A stretch of 64,000 nt of DNA from Gluconobacter kondonii (lineage in GTDB: Bacteria > Pseudomonadota > Alphaproteobacteria > Acetobacterales > Acetobacteraceae): positions 124,001 to 188,000 of the forward strand of contig NZ_BEWP01000005.1 of the NCBI RefSeq assembly GCF_002723995.1, written 5' to 3'. Below are positions 1 through 7,930 of this stretch, one piece after another. A program made the translations under genes and the position numbers. The notes below the pieces were generated by a model. It was not told where the DNA came from. It saw only the letters and a list, made by a program, of their open reading frames with translations, and did no database searches. Every line of letters starts with the position of its first letter. The stretch's first letter is position 1.

Positions 1-1726
1 TATCATCTGTGACTGTCCACTCATCCGGCTTGAGATTATGTGCCTCAGCCTGCTTACCCAGAAGATGACGGCGCGCAATCTGCACTTTCTCATCTTCTGT
101 ATAGCCAGAGAGGTTAATGATCTCCATGCGATCCAGAAGCGGCTGGGGCATGTTCAGACTGTTGGCCGTCGTGACAAACATCACATCCGACAGATCATAA
201 TCCACTTCAAGATAATGATCGGCGAACGTAGCATTCTGTTCCGGATCCAGTACCTCAAGCAGCGCCGAGGACGGATCACCACGCCAGTCGGCACCCAGCT
301 TGTCGATCTCGTCGAGCAGGAACAGCGGATTGGACGTCCGCGCCTTCTTCATGCCCTGAATGATCTTGCCCGGCATGGAGCCGATATAGGTCCGCCGGTG
401 GCCACGGATTTCGGACTCATCACGAACGCCACCCAGTGACATACGGATGTAGTTGCGACCGGTCGCCTTGGCGATGGAGCGTGCCAGAGAGGTCTTGCCC
501 ACACCCGGAGGTCCGACAAGGCATAGGATCGGCCCTTTGAGCTTCTGCGAACGCGTCTGCACAGCCAAGTATTCGAGAATACGTTCCTTGACCTTTTCCA
601 GACCATAATGCTCGGCTTCGAGCACATCCTCGGCATGCTGGAACTCGCGCGTGATCTTCGAGCGCTTCTTCCAGGGAATGCCCAGCAGCCAGTCCAGATA
701 GTTGCGGACCACCGTGCTCTCGGCCGACATCGGGCTCATGCCACGCAGCTTCTTCAGCTCGGCATGCGCCTTTTCCTTGGCTTCACGGCTCAGGCGGGTC
801 TTGTTGATCTTCTCTTCAAGCTCGGAATTTTCGTCCTTGCCGTCCTCGCCCTCGCCGAGTTCCTTCTGGATCGCCTTAAGCTGCTCATTTAGATAATATT
901 CGCGCTGGGTCTTTTCCATCTGCCGCTTCACGCGGTTCCGGATGCGCTTCTCGACCTGAAGAACGCCAATTTCCGTTTCGATATGCGCGAACACCTGCTC
1001 CAGACGGCGTGCGGGAGACGCCGTTTCCAGAATGTCCTGTTTCTCGGAAATCTTGAGATTCAGGTGGCTCGCAATCGTATCGGCCAGCTTCGAAATACCC
1101 TCGATCTGGTTGATCGAGACCATGACCTCAGGCGGAATTTTCTTGTTGAGCTTGATATACTGCTCGAACTGCGAAACCGTTGAGCGGCTCAGCGCCTCGA
1201 TTTCGCTTCCCGGAGCCGCATCCACGGCTTCCTCCGGAATTTCTTCGATTTCAGCTTCGAAATGTCCGTCCACATCGAACAGACGTGTGATATGCACACG
1301 GCGCGTCCCCTCGACCAGAACCTTGACGGTCCCATCCGGCAGCTTCAGCAGCTGCAGAATGGTCGAGACCGTACCATAACGGTAGATATCATCCACCGAC
1401 GGATCGTCCAGAGAGACATCCTTTTGCGCTACAAGCAGGATCTGCTTGCTCTCACGCGTCACGGTCTCCAGCGCCTTCACCGACTTTTCACGCCCGACAA
1501 ACAGCGGCACGATCATGTGGGGGAAGACCACGATATTGCGCAATGGCAGAACGGCCATCACATCGTGACGCACAGGCTCCTCAACGGCTTCCACAACAGC
1601 AGGCGCCGCAGCCTTACGAGGCTTACGAACGACCTTCTTGGGCGCCGTTACGGGTGTTTCGGCAACAACCACGTCATCCGTCTTTTTTGTCCGGCGACGG
1701 GCTTTCGGCTTGGTATCGTCAGTCAT
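1..1726 (-). CDS. lon: ATP-dependent protease Lon (C-terminus off window)
   Basis: Lon is a cytosolic AAA+ serine protease that degrades misfolded and regulatory proteins. About 575 residues are visible and the rest lies beyond the left edge. After a 50-60 residue Lys/Arg/Ala/Pro/Val-rich extension comes the LON substrate-binding domain (starting near [17 protein letters not shown]), then a helical linker, then the AAA+ module with Walker [10 protein letters not shown] and Walker B FLLDEIDK. The Ser-Lys protease domain is not in the window. The ATG at 1726 follows a TGGAG ribosome site at about 9 nt spacing. The basic low-complexity N-terminal extension is longer than in E. coli Lon and its role is unknown. 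The gene follows clpX and clpP on the same strand, the usual alphaproteobacterial protease cluster. Confidence 0.97.
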   Translation of the reverse strand, partial: MTDDTKPKARRRTKKTDDVVVAETPVTAPKKVVRKPRKAAAPAVVEAVEEPVRHDVMAVLPLRNIVVFPHMIVPLFVGREKSVKALETVTRESKQILLVAQKDVSLDDPSVDDIYRYGTVSTILQLLKLPDGTVKVLVEGTRRVHITRLFDVDGHFEAEIEEIPEEAVDAAPGSEIEALSRSTVSQFEQYIKLNKKIPPEVMVSINQIEGISKLADTIASHLNLKISEKQDILETASPARRLEQVFAHIETEIGVLQVEKRIRNRVKRQMEKTQREYYLNEQLKAIQKELGEGEDGKDENSELEEKINKTRLSREAKEKAHAELKKLRGMSPMSAESTVVRNYLDWLLGIPWKKRSKITREFQHAEDVLEAEHYGLEKVKERILEYLAVQTRSQKLKGPILCLVGPPGVGKTSLARSIAKATGRNYIRMSLGGVRDESEIRGHRRTYIGSMPGKIIQGMKKARTSNPLFLLDEIDKLGADWRGDPSSALLEVLDPEQNATFADHYLEVDYDLSDVMFVTTANSLNMPQPLLDRMEIINLSGYTEDEKVQIARRHLLGKQAEAHNLKPDEWTVTDD

Positions 1727-1754
1727 TCACTTGATCTCCAGAGGGACGATCTTG

Positions 1755-1815
1755 CGATACCAACCTGCCTTGCAGCGTCGGTATCGCATCTCTTTCATGC
1801 CCATGAGGCATGAAT
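1755..1815. promoter_or_regulatory. Two inverted repeats in the clpX-lon gap
   Basis: Two hairpin-capable inverted repeats lie between clpX and lon. One has 8-bp arms GCGATACC / GGTATCGC at 1755-1762 and 1781-1788. The other has 8-bp arms TTCATGCC / GGCATGAA at 1795-1802 and 1808-1815 with a 5-nt loop. Neither is followed by a T-run on the minus strand, so they are not classical terminators. They may be operator sites or mRNA structures in the lon leader. Function is inference. Confidence 0.35.
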
Positions 1816-1879
1816 TGGGACAACCTCAGTCAGTTATGTCGAAACCCGAAGGCTTCGGCACAAGAGCCGAAACCATTAT

Positions 1880-3148
1880 TTACGCAGACTGTTCGGCAGG
1901 CTCGGACTTGCCTTTCCCATAAACATACACGGGCTGAGCCTTGCTTTCAGCCACTTCGCGATTGATGACGACTTCTTCGACCCCTTCAAGGCCAGGAAGA
2001 TCGAACATCGTACCGAGCAGGATGTTTTCCAGGATCGAGCGCAGTCCACGCGCACCGGTTTTACGCTCAATGGCACGCTTGGCGATGGCAGCCAGTGCGT
2101 CATCCGTGAAGGTCAGCTTGACGGGGCCTTCCATTTCGAACAGACGACCGTACTGCTTCACCAGAGCGTTCTTAGGCTTGCTCAGAATCTGGATCAGGGC
2201 GGCTTCATCCAGATCATTTAGCGCAGCAATGACCGGCAGACGGCCGATAAATTCGGGAATAAGGCCGAATTTCAGCAGATCTTCCGGCTCAACGCTCTGA
2301 AGAATGGCTCCCAGACGCCGTTCGTCCTCGGAACGCACATCCGCGCCAAACCCGATCCCCGAACCCTTGCCGCGGGCCGAGATGATCTTGTCCAGGCCGG
2401 AGAACGCTCCACCGCAGATGAAGAGCATATTGGTCGTATCGACCTGCAGGAACTCCTGCTGCGGATGCTTGCGACCACCCTGCGGCGGCACGGAAGCGAC
2501 TGTGCCCTCCATGAGCTTCAGAAGCGCCTGCTGCACGCCCTCACCCGACACGTCACGCGTGATGGAAGGATTGTCGGACTTGCGGGAAATTTTGTCGATT
2601 TCGTCGATATAGACGATGCCACGCTGCGCCCTGTCCACATTGTAGTCGGCGGACTGGAGTAGTTTGAGAATGATGTTTTCCACGTCCTCACCGACATAAC
2701 CGGCTTCGGTCAGGGTCGTGGCGTCGGCCATCGTGAAAGGAACGTCGAGAATACGGGCCAGAGTCTGGGCGAGCAGGGTCTTACCCGAACCCGTCGGACC
2801 AATCAGCAGGATGTTGGATTTCGCAATCTCGACATCAGAACTTTTCGCGGCATGGGCGAGGCGCTTGTAGTGGTTGTGAACCGCCACAGAAAGCGCGCGC
2901 TTGGCCTCGAATTGACCGATCACATAATCGTCAAGAACCTTGCAAATTTCCTTGGGCGTCGGGACGCCGTCACGCGACTTCACGAGATGGGTCTTGTGCT
3001 CTTCACGGATGATATCCATGCACAGCTCGACACATTCATCGCAGATGAAGACCGTGGGGCCCGCGATCAGCTTGCGGACTTCGTGCTGGGATTTCCCACA
3101 GAACGAGCAATACAGGGTGTTCTTGGAATCGCCGGATTTGTTGCTCAC
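1880..3148 (-). CDS. clpX: ATP-dependent Clp protease ATP-binding subunit ClpX
   Basis: ClpX is the AAA+ unfoldase that recognises tagged substrates and feeds them to ClpP. The 422-residue protein starts with the zinc-binding domain ([10 protein letters not shown] ... [10 protein letters not shown], four cysteines), followed by the AAA+ core with Walker A GPTGSGKT, Walker [10 protein letters not shown], and the IGF loop IGFG for ClpP docking. I chose the GTG at 3148 because it follows AAGGAAG and gives the normal N-terminus [11 protein letters not shown] start 24 nt further upstream is also open but adds a non-conserved MRKGKEAA. The gene lies between clpP and lon. Confidence 0.97.
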   Translation of the reverse strand: MSNKSGDSKNTLYCSFCGKSQHEVRKLIAGPTVFICDECVELCMDIIREEHKTHLVKSRDGVPTPKEICKVLDDYVIGQFEAKRALSVAVHNHYKRLAHAAKSSDVEIAKSNILLIGPTGSGKTLLAQTLARILDVPFTMADATTLTEAGYVGEDVENIILKLLQSADYNVDRAQRGIVYIDEIDKISRKSDNPSITRDVSGEGVQQALLKLMEGTVASVPPQGGRKHPQQEFLQVDTTNMLFICGGAFSGLDKIISARGKGSGIGFGADVRSEDERRLGAILQSVEPEDLLKFGLIPEFIGRLPVIAALNDLDEAALIQILSKPKNALVKQYGRLFEMEGPVKLTFTDDALAAIAKRAIERKTGARGLRSILENILLGTMFDLPGLEGVEEVVINREVAESKAQPVYVYGKGKSEPAEQSA

Positions 3149-3272
3149 TGCTGCTTCCTTTCCCTTACGCACGACATGGCCGCATTCACGCAGCAGACAT
3201 GCGAAAGAACTTTAACTTTAGGCCGAGGTCAAAGCCTTCGGCAACCCCGGAGCCTGAAAGCCCCAAGACACG

Positions 3273-3300
3273 AAAAGCGGCACATCGGAATGCCGCTTTT
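3273..3300 (-). terminator. Likely intrinsic terminator after clpP
   Basis: A 10-bp perfect stem AAAAGCGGCA / TGCCGCTTTT (3273-3282 and 3291-3300) with an 8-nt loop lies between the clpP stop and the clpX start. It ends in a short run of four T on either strand. It suggests that clpP and clpX are at least partly separate transcripts. Confidence 0.7.
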
Positions 3301-3340
3301 CAGTTCCAACAGGAGAACTGCTCCCCATACTGGAAACGCC

Positions 3341-3988
3341 TTAGTTCGGGTCTGCGGTCGTCTCATGCGGATTACGCTCGACGACCTTGTCGATCAGGCC
3401 GAACTCACGGGCTTCATGCGCCGAAAGATAGCTGTCACGTTCGAGCTTCTGCTCGATCTGCTCCAGTGTCTGACCGGTATGCTCGCGATAAATCTCGTTC
3501 AGCCGCTGACGGATGATGAGAATTTCGCGGGCCTGGATCTCGATGTCCGAAGCCTGTCCCTGCGCACCGCCAGACGGCTGATGGACCATCACGCGCGCAT
3601 TCGGAAGGGCGTAGCGATGTCCCTTCTCGCCACCTGCGAGCAGCAGCGACCCCATAGAGGCAGCCTGACCGATGCAGACCGTGCTGACCGGGCAGCGGAT
3701 GTACTGCATGGTGTCATAGATCGCGAGACCGGCAGAAACGACACCGCCCGGGCTGTTGATATAAAACGAGATTTCCTTGGTGGGATTGACGCTCTCAAGA
3801 TAGAGAAGCTGCGCGCAGATCAGGGAGGAGACCTGATCGTAAACGGGTCCGGTCAGGAAAATGATGCGCTCCTGAAGGAGACGCGAAAAGATGTCGAAAG
3901 CGCGCTCTCCGCGGGCAGTCTGCTCGACCACCATCGGCACCAGAGAGTTGCTCAACACCTCGAGGGGATCACGATCCCGAATGGCCAT
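3341..3988 (-). CDS. clpP: ATP-dependent Clp protease proteolytic subunit ClpP
   Basis: ClpP is the barrel-shaped serine peptidase that works with ClpX or ClpA. The protein is 215 residues, normal for the family. The catalytic Ser is in the motif [11 protein letters not shown], the His in the motif MVHQPSGG, and the Asp is expected in the C-terminal part (the [14 protein letters not shown] region). It starts [20 protein letters not shown], followed by the usual [17 protein letters not shown]. It follows tig, and a strong terminator between the two genes suggests its own promoter. Confidence 0.97.
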   Translation of the reverse strand: MAIRDRDPLEVLSNSLVPMVVEQTARGERAFDIFSRLLQERIIFLTGPVYDQVSSLICAQLLYLESVNPTKEISFYINSPGGVVSAGLAIYDTMQYIRCPVSTVCIGQAASMGSLLLAGGEKGHRYALPNARVMVHQPSGGAQGQASDIEIQAREILIIRQRLNEIYREHTGQTLEQIEQKLERDSYLSAHEAREFGLIDKVVERNPHETTADPN

Positions 3989-4074
3989 GCTGTCTGTTCC
4001 TCAATGCCCGATGGGCTTTCTTCTACTCCCTAACATGGACCCGACATGGCGTTCCGTCAAAGGGAGCAGGCAGG

Positions 4075-4102
4075 AAAAAACGGGCACCCCGAAGAGTGCC
4101 CG
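4075..4102 (-). terminator. Intrinsic terminator after tig
   Basis: On the minus strand a CGGGCAC / GTGCCCG stem (4081-4102) is followed by six T (complement of 4075-4080). It lies about 20 nt past the tig stop codon and is a textbook rho-independent terminator. Confidence 0.85.
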
Positions 4103-4122
4103 CTGGTTCCCACGCCGAAAGA

Positions 4123-5454
4123 TCAGAGTTCGGCGGGCGGGATTTCTGCCAGTTCTTCCGGCGTCACGTCCTTGTCGGTGACGTCGGCCAGCTCGATCAG
4201 GTAATCGACGACCTTGTTTTCCAGAATCGGGCCACGGAGCCCTTCAACGGCCTGCGGGTTCTTGGAGAAGAACTCGAAAACCATCTGTTCCTGACCCGGA
4301 TAACGCTGGGCTTCCTGCTGCATCGCACCCAGAAGCTCTTCACGGGAAACCTGGATTTCCTGCTTGCGGCCGATTTCAGCCAGCAGCAGACCCAGCTTCA
4401 CGCGACGCTCGGCAATACGACGGTAGTCGGCCTTGAGGGTCTCTTCGTCCTTACCAGCATCTTCTTCGTCCAGACGACCGGCCTTGCGGTCTTCCTCGAC
4501 GCGGGCCCAGATCTGGTTGAACTCGGCGTCAACCATGCTGGACGGCGCTTCGAAGTCCGTCTTCTCGGACAGCGCGTCCAGAAGATCGCGCTTGATGCGC
4601 AAACGCGAAAGCTGCTGGTATTCGCCTTCAGCCTGTTCCGTGATGATCTTGCGGATCTGTTCGAGGTTCTCGAAACCGATCGTCTTGGCAAGCTCGTCAT
4701 CGATGGCCGGATCAACGGCCTTCTTCAGGGACTTCGCCTTGATGTCGAAGGTCACGGCCTTTCCGGCCAGTTCTTCGGCCTGATAGTCGGCGGGGAACGT
4801 CACGTTGATGACGCGCTCTTCGCCAGCCTTCATGCCTTCCATCTGCTCGGCGAAGCCGGGGATGAAGCCTTCGCCACCGATTTCGACATTCACGTCATCA
4901 GCCGTGCCACCGTCGAACGGCGTGCCGTCCAGCTTGCCCACGAAATCAACGCAGACGACATCGCCCTGAGCGGCTGCGCGGTCTTCTTCGATCGTCTCGA
5001 ACTTGCGGCTGCGACGGGCAACGTCGTTCAGGGCCTTCTCGACGGTCTCTTCGCTGACCTTGGCTCCAAGGCGCGTCAGCTTCAGGCCGGACAGGTCGGG
5101 AACTTCGATTTCCGGGAGAACTTCGGTCTCAACCTTGAATTCGAGATCCTTGCCGTCTTCGATGGCGGAAACCACTTCGACCTTCGGCTGCATCGCCGGA
5201 CGGACGTTCTGCTCTGCGAACAGCTTGGTCGTCGCGTCGTTGATGACTTCTTCCAGCAGTTCCGCATTCACGGAATCGCTGTAACGCTGCTTGACGAGAG
5301 AAGTCGGCACCTTGCCCGGACGGAAACCGGGCAGCTTGATCGTCTTGGCGACTTCAGCGAGTCGCGCATCGCGACGGGCCTGCAGGTCAGCAGACGGGAC
5401 AACGACGGTGAAGGCGCGCTTAAGTCCTTCGTTGAGCGTGGGCGTAACCTGCAT
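4123..5454 (-). CDS. tig: Trigger factor (ribosome-associated chaperone)
   Basis: Trigger factor binds at the ribosome exit tunnel and has peptidyl-prolyl isomerase activity. The 443-residue protein shows the ribosome-binding domain with a signature-like loop (GFRPGKVP), the central FKBP-like domain (QGDVVCVDFVGKLDG ... FADQMEGM-like) and the helical C-terminal chaperone domain. The ATG at 5454 gives the normal start MQVTPTLNEGLKRAFTVVVP. The open frame continues upstream through tRNA-Leu, but that extension is a translation of the tRNA and is spurious. The last ~40 residues are acidic and Pro-rich. Confidence 0.96.
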   Translation of the reverse strand: MQVTPTLNEGLKRAFTVVVPSADLQARRDARLAEVAKTIKLPGFRPGKVPTSLVKQRYSDSVNAELLEEVINDATTKLFAEQNVRPAMQPKVEVVSAIEDGKDLEFKVETEVLPEIEVPDLSGLKLTRLGAKVSEETVEKALNDVARRSRKFETIEEDRAAAQGDVVCVDFVGKLDGTPFDGGTADDVNVEIGGEGFIPGFAEQMEGMKAGEERVINVTFPADYQAEELAGKAVTFDIKAKSLKKAVDPAIDDELAKTIGFENLEQIRKIITEQAEGEYQQLSRLRIKRDLLDALSEKTDFEAPSSMVDAEFNQIWARVEEDRKAGRLDEEDAGKDEETLKADYRRIAERRVKLGLLLAEIGRKQEIQVSREELLGAMQQEAQRYPGQEQMVFEFFSKNPQAVEGLRGPILENKVVDYLIELADVTDKDVTPEELAEIPPAEL

Positions 5455-5513
5455 GAGCCAGGCGATCCTCTCGGTCGGTAGGTTGGTCAAATCTCTTTCT
5501 CGGGAAGCCGGGT

Positions 5514-5598
<85 letters not shown>

Positions 5599-5666
5599 AG
5601 CGCTCGGCTTCCTGGCTCGTGTTACCGAACCTCGGAAGCGCGGCCTTTAGCGCATGAAACGCGACT

Positions 5667-7136
5667 TCACAACAGGGAGCGGACCGCCTTTTTGCGTCCG
5701 GCCTCCTTCGCAAGGCGCGTGGCGGTCGCACGGGCCGTGCCAAGAGGCAGGTCCAGATCTTCTGCCACAGGCCAGCCGCCATGGGCTTTCCCGGCCTCGA
5801 TCCCGGCTTCTCCATGCAGCCAGACGCCCGCACAGCAGCCCTCCCAGACGTCCATTCCCGCAGCGAGCAATGCAGCGATCACACCCGTCAGCGTATCTCC
5901 CGACCCTGCGGTCGCAAGAGCGGAAGACGCATGATTATTGATGGCAGTCCGTCCGTCAGGGGCCGCGATAATGGTATCCGGCCCTTTCATGACAACGACG
6001 GCATTGAGACGTTTTGCTGCCATGCGCGCCGCATCGAGGCGACCTCCTTCGACAGGCCCGAACAGTTTGTGAAACTCCCCGATATGCGGTGTGATGGCTG
6101 CAACCCCCTCCAGACGGGACAGATCCTGAGCGCCCCAAGCCAGCGCCCCGGCATCGGCAATCACCGTACGACCGGCCTCCAGAAGTTGCGGCAAGCTTGC
6201 TGCCACTTCATTTTCGGTCAGGCCGGGCCCGCAGATCCACACCTTGCGTCGAACGTCTTCCAGCAGTTCGACAAGCGGTTCAGCGTCGACAACCAGACCG
6301 GAGTCACCGAGTCGGTAGGCTGGTGCGCCCTCGCCCGCTGAAATCCGGACCAGCCCCGCACCACTCCGCCGGGCCGCCGCCGCTGCAAGACGGGTCGCGC
6401 CCGGCATCTGGGCCCCACCACACAGACTGACGACCCCACGGCGATATTTGTAATCGCCCTCACCCGAGACGGGCAGGCTCCACAAACCAGGCTCGTTATG
6501 CTGCACGGTCGGTTCAATTCCCTCCCATGCACGCTCAGGCATCCCAATATCGGTGCAGATCACTTCGCCACACAGACCAGCGCCCGGTTGCAGGACGTGA
6601 CCGGGACGCGGACGGACGAAGGTCACGGTGAGGAGGCAATCGCGCGCCCGACCCAGAATTTCACCCGACGCCCCCGAAACGCCACTGGGTACATCGATCG
6701 CCACGACCTGACGGGCAGCGGCCAGTACGGAAGCGACCTCGTCCGAAACCGGTCGCTTCAGCCCGGAACCGAAGACCGCATCCACCACCAGATCCGCCCG
6801 CCCCATCTCTTCAACGGAAAATGGAACCGTAAGGCCCGTCCATCGCGCAGCCATTTCCGCTGCCGGTGTTCCTGCCTTCGGACTGGAAAGTGCGGCCACA
6901 CAGACCGGCCAGCCCTGACGTGCAAGATAGCGCGCAACGACATAACCATCGCCGCCATTATTGCCCGGCCCGCAGGCGACGGTGACACGACAGCGCGAAA
7001 AACGGCTCTGGATCACGCGGGCAACAGCCCATCCGGCATTTTCCATCAGAAGCGTGACGGGCAGAATGGTAGCTGCCACTCGGTCCATCCGGTCACTTTC
7101 GTCTGGAAGAAGCAGTGCAAAAGGATGTTGGGGCAT
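5667..7136 (-). CDS. nnr: Bifunctional NAD(P)H-hydrate epimerase / ADP-dependent dehydratase
   Basis: This enzyme repairs hydrated NAD(P)H: an N-terminal YjeF-type epimerase interconverts the R and S forms and a C-terminal ribokinase-like dehydratase restores NAD(P)H using ADP. The 489-residue protein has the epimerase nucleotide site ACGPGNNGGDGYVVARYL and, in the C-terminal half, AITPHIGEFHKLFG, VVMKGPDTIIA and ATAGSGDTLTGVIAALLAAG. I chose ATG 7136 (MPQHPFALLLPD); a GGAG lies about 11 nt upstream, and an in-frame start at 7184 adds 16 non-conserved residues. It stands alone between tRNA-Leu and a divergent membrane protein gene. Confidence 0.95.
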   Translation of the reverse strand: MPQHPFALLLPDESDRMDRVAATILPVTLLMENAGWAVARVIQSRFSRCRVTVACGPGNNGGDGYVVARYLARQGWPVCVAALSSPKAGTPAAEMAARWTGLTVPFSVEEMGRADLVVDAVFGSGLKRPVSDEVASVLAAARQVVAIDVPSGVSGASGEILGRARDCLLTVTFVRPRPGHVLQPGAGLCGEVICTDIGMPERAWEGIEPTVQHNEPGLWSLPVSGEGDYKYRRGVVSLCGGAQMPGATRLAAAAARRSGAGLVRISAGEGAPAYRLGDSGLVVDAEPLVELLEDVRRKVWICGPGLTENEVAASLPQLLEAGRTVIADAGALAWGAQDLSRLEGVAAITPHIGEFHKLFGPVEGGRLDAARMAAKRLNAVVVMKGPDTIIAAPDGRTAINNHASSALATAGSGDTLTGVIAALLAAGMDVWEGCCAGVWLHGEAGIEAGKAHGGWPVAEDLDLPLGTARATATRLAKEAGRKKAVRSLL

Positions 7137-7320
7137 ATTGGGGCAATCTCCTGCCGAACTCAGAACGCAAAGACCGAACCACATTTTGCGCCGCGTGGTT
7201 TACGATGACACTGTTGCAATCACTCTCTGGCGCAAAGAGGGCTGCGTCGGGTATTCAGGGGAAACGTATTTCGGGAACGATCTTTCCCTCTCTTTCAATT
7301 TTCAACCCTGACGAGAATCA

Positions 7321-7773
7321 ATGACAGGATCGATTATCTGGAGCCTCGTGCTCGCAATTCACGTGCTGTGCATGACTTACTGGGTTGGCGGGTCGATCTA
7401 TTCGACACTGGTTGTCCGTTCCACGGTCGGACTGCTTGATCCCGGACCGCGCAATTCAGTTCTGCTTCAGGGCTATACACGCTTTTTCCGAGGGCTTTAT
7501 CAGGTGGTACCCTTTTCCCTGCTGAGCGGCTGGGGACTGATTTTTCATGAAGGTGGCTTTGGCGCCGTGGCCTGGCCCGTCAATGCAATGCAGCTTCTGG
7601 GGCTGGTCATGGCGGTGGTGTTCATCCTGACCGTTCAGGGACCATTCCGTCGGGCACGCCGGGCCATGCGCCCCCAGCAGGCCCTGTTCGACACACTGCG
7701 CAGCCGCACCGCGATCATGGCGGGACTGGGTGTTCTGACCATCCTTGTCGCAGCAATGGCACGCGGCATCTGA
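7321..7773 (+). CDS. Small integral membrane protein, CopD-like fold possible
   Basis: A 150-residue protein with four predicted membrane helices: near the N-terminus (SIIWSLVLAIHVLCMTYWVG), at ~58-75, at ~82-101 and at the C-terminus (IMAGLGVLTILVAAMARGI). A conserved-looking His in the first helix and aromatic residues resemble small CopD/DUF2269-type membrane proteins, but I cannot assign a function. It is transcribed away from nnr, with a 184-bp gap between them. A stem-loop follows the stop codon, then the helicase gene on the same strand. Confidence 0.7.
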   Translation: MTGSIIWSLVLAIHVLCMTYWVGGSIYSTLVVRSTVGLLDPGPRNSVLLQGYTRFFRGLYQVVPFSLLSGWGLIFHEGGFGAVAWPVNAMQLLGLVMAVVFILTVQGPFRRARRAMRPQQALFDTLRSRTAIMAGLGVLTILVAAMARGI

Positions 7774-7781
7774 AATCGTAT

Positions 7782-7810
7782 GCGATACGGCGCTTTTGTG
7801 GCCGTATCGC
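7782..7810 (+). promoter_or_regulatory. Strong stem-loop upstream of the helicase gene
   Basis: A perfect 10-bp stem GCGATACGGC / GCCGTATCGC (7782-7791 and 7801-7810) with a 9-nt loop starts 8 nt after the stop of the membrane protein gene. No T-run follows, so it is either a rho-type 3' end structure or part of the helicase 5' leader. Confidence 0.45.
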
Positions 7811-7930
7811 TTGCCATTTCTGCCATTTATCGATAACGCACCAGATTATAGCTGCGGGTCACTGCCCCGCCCTCAACTCCGGCCCGCACCTGTTGGGGTG
7901 CGCACCGTCAACGAGAGTCTCGAGAGTCAT

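Noticed and set aside
2852-4033. 393-residue plus-strand frame over clpX and clpP
   Set aside because: It lies antisense to two clearly conserved genes and shows no domain of its own.
4096-5481. 461-residue plus-strand frame over tig
   Set aside because: Antisense shadow of trigger factor caused by GC-rich codon bias.
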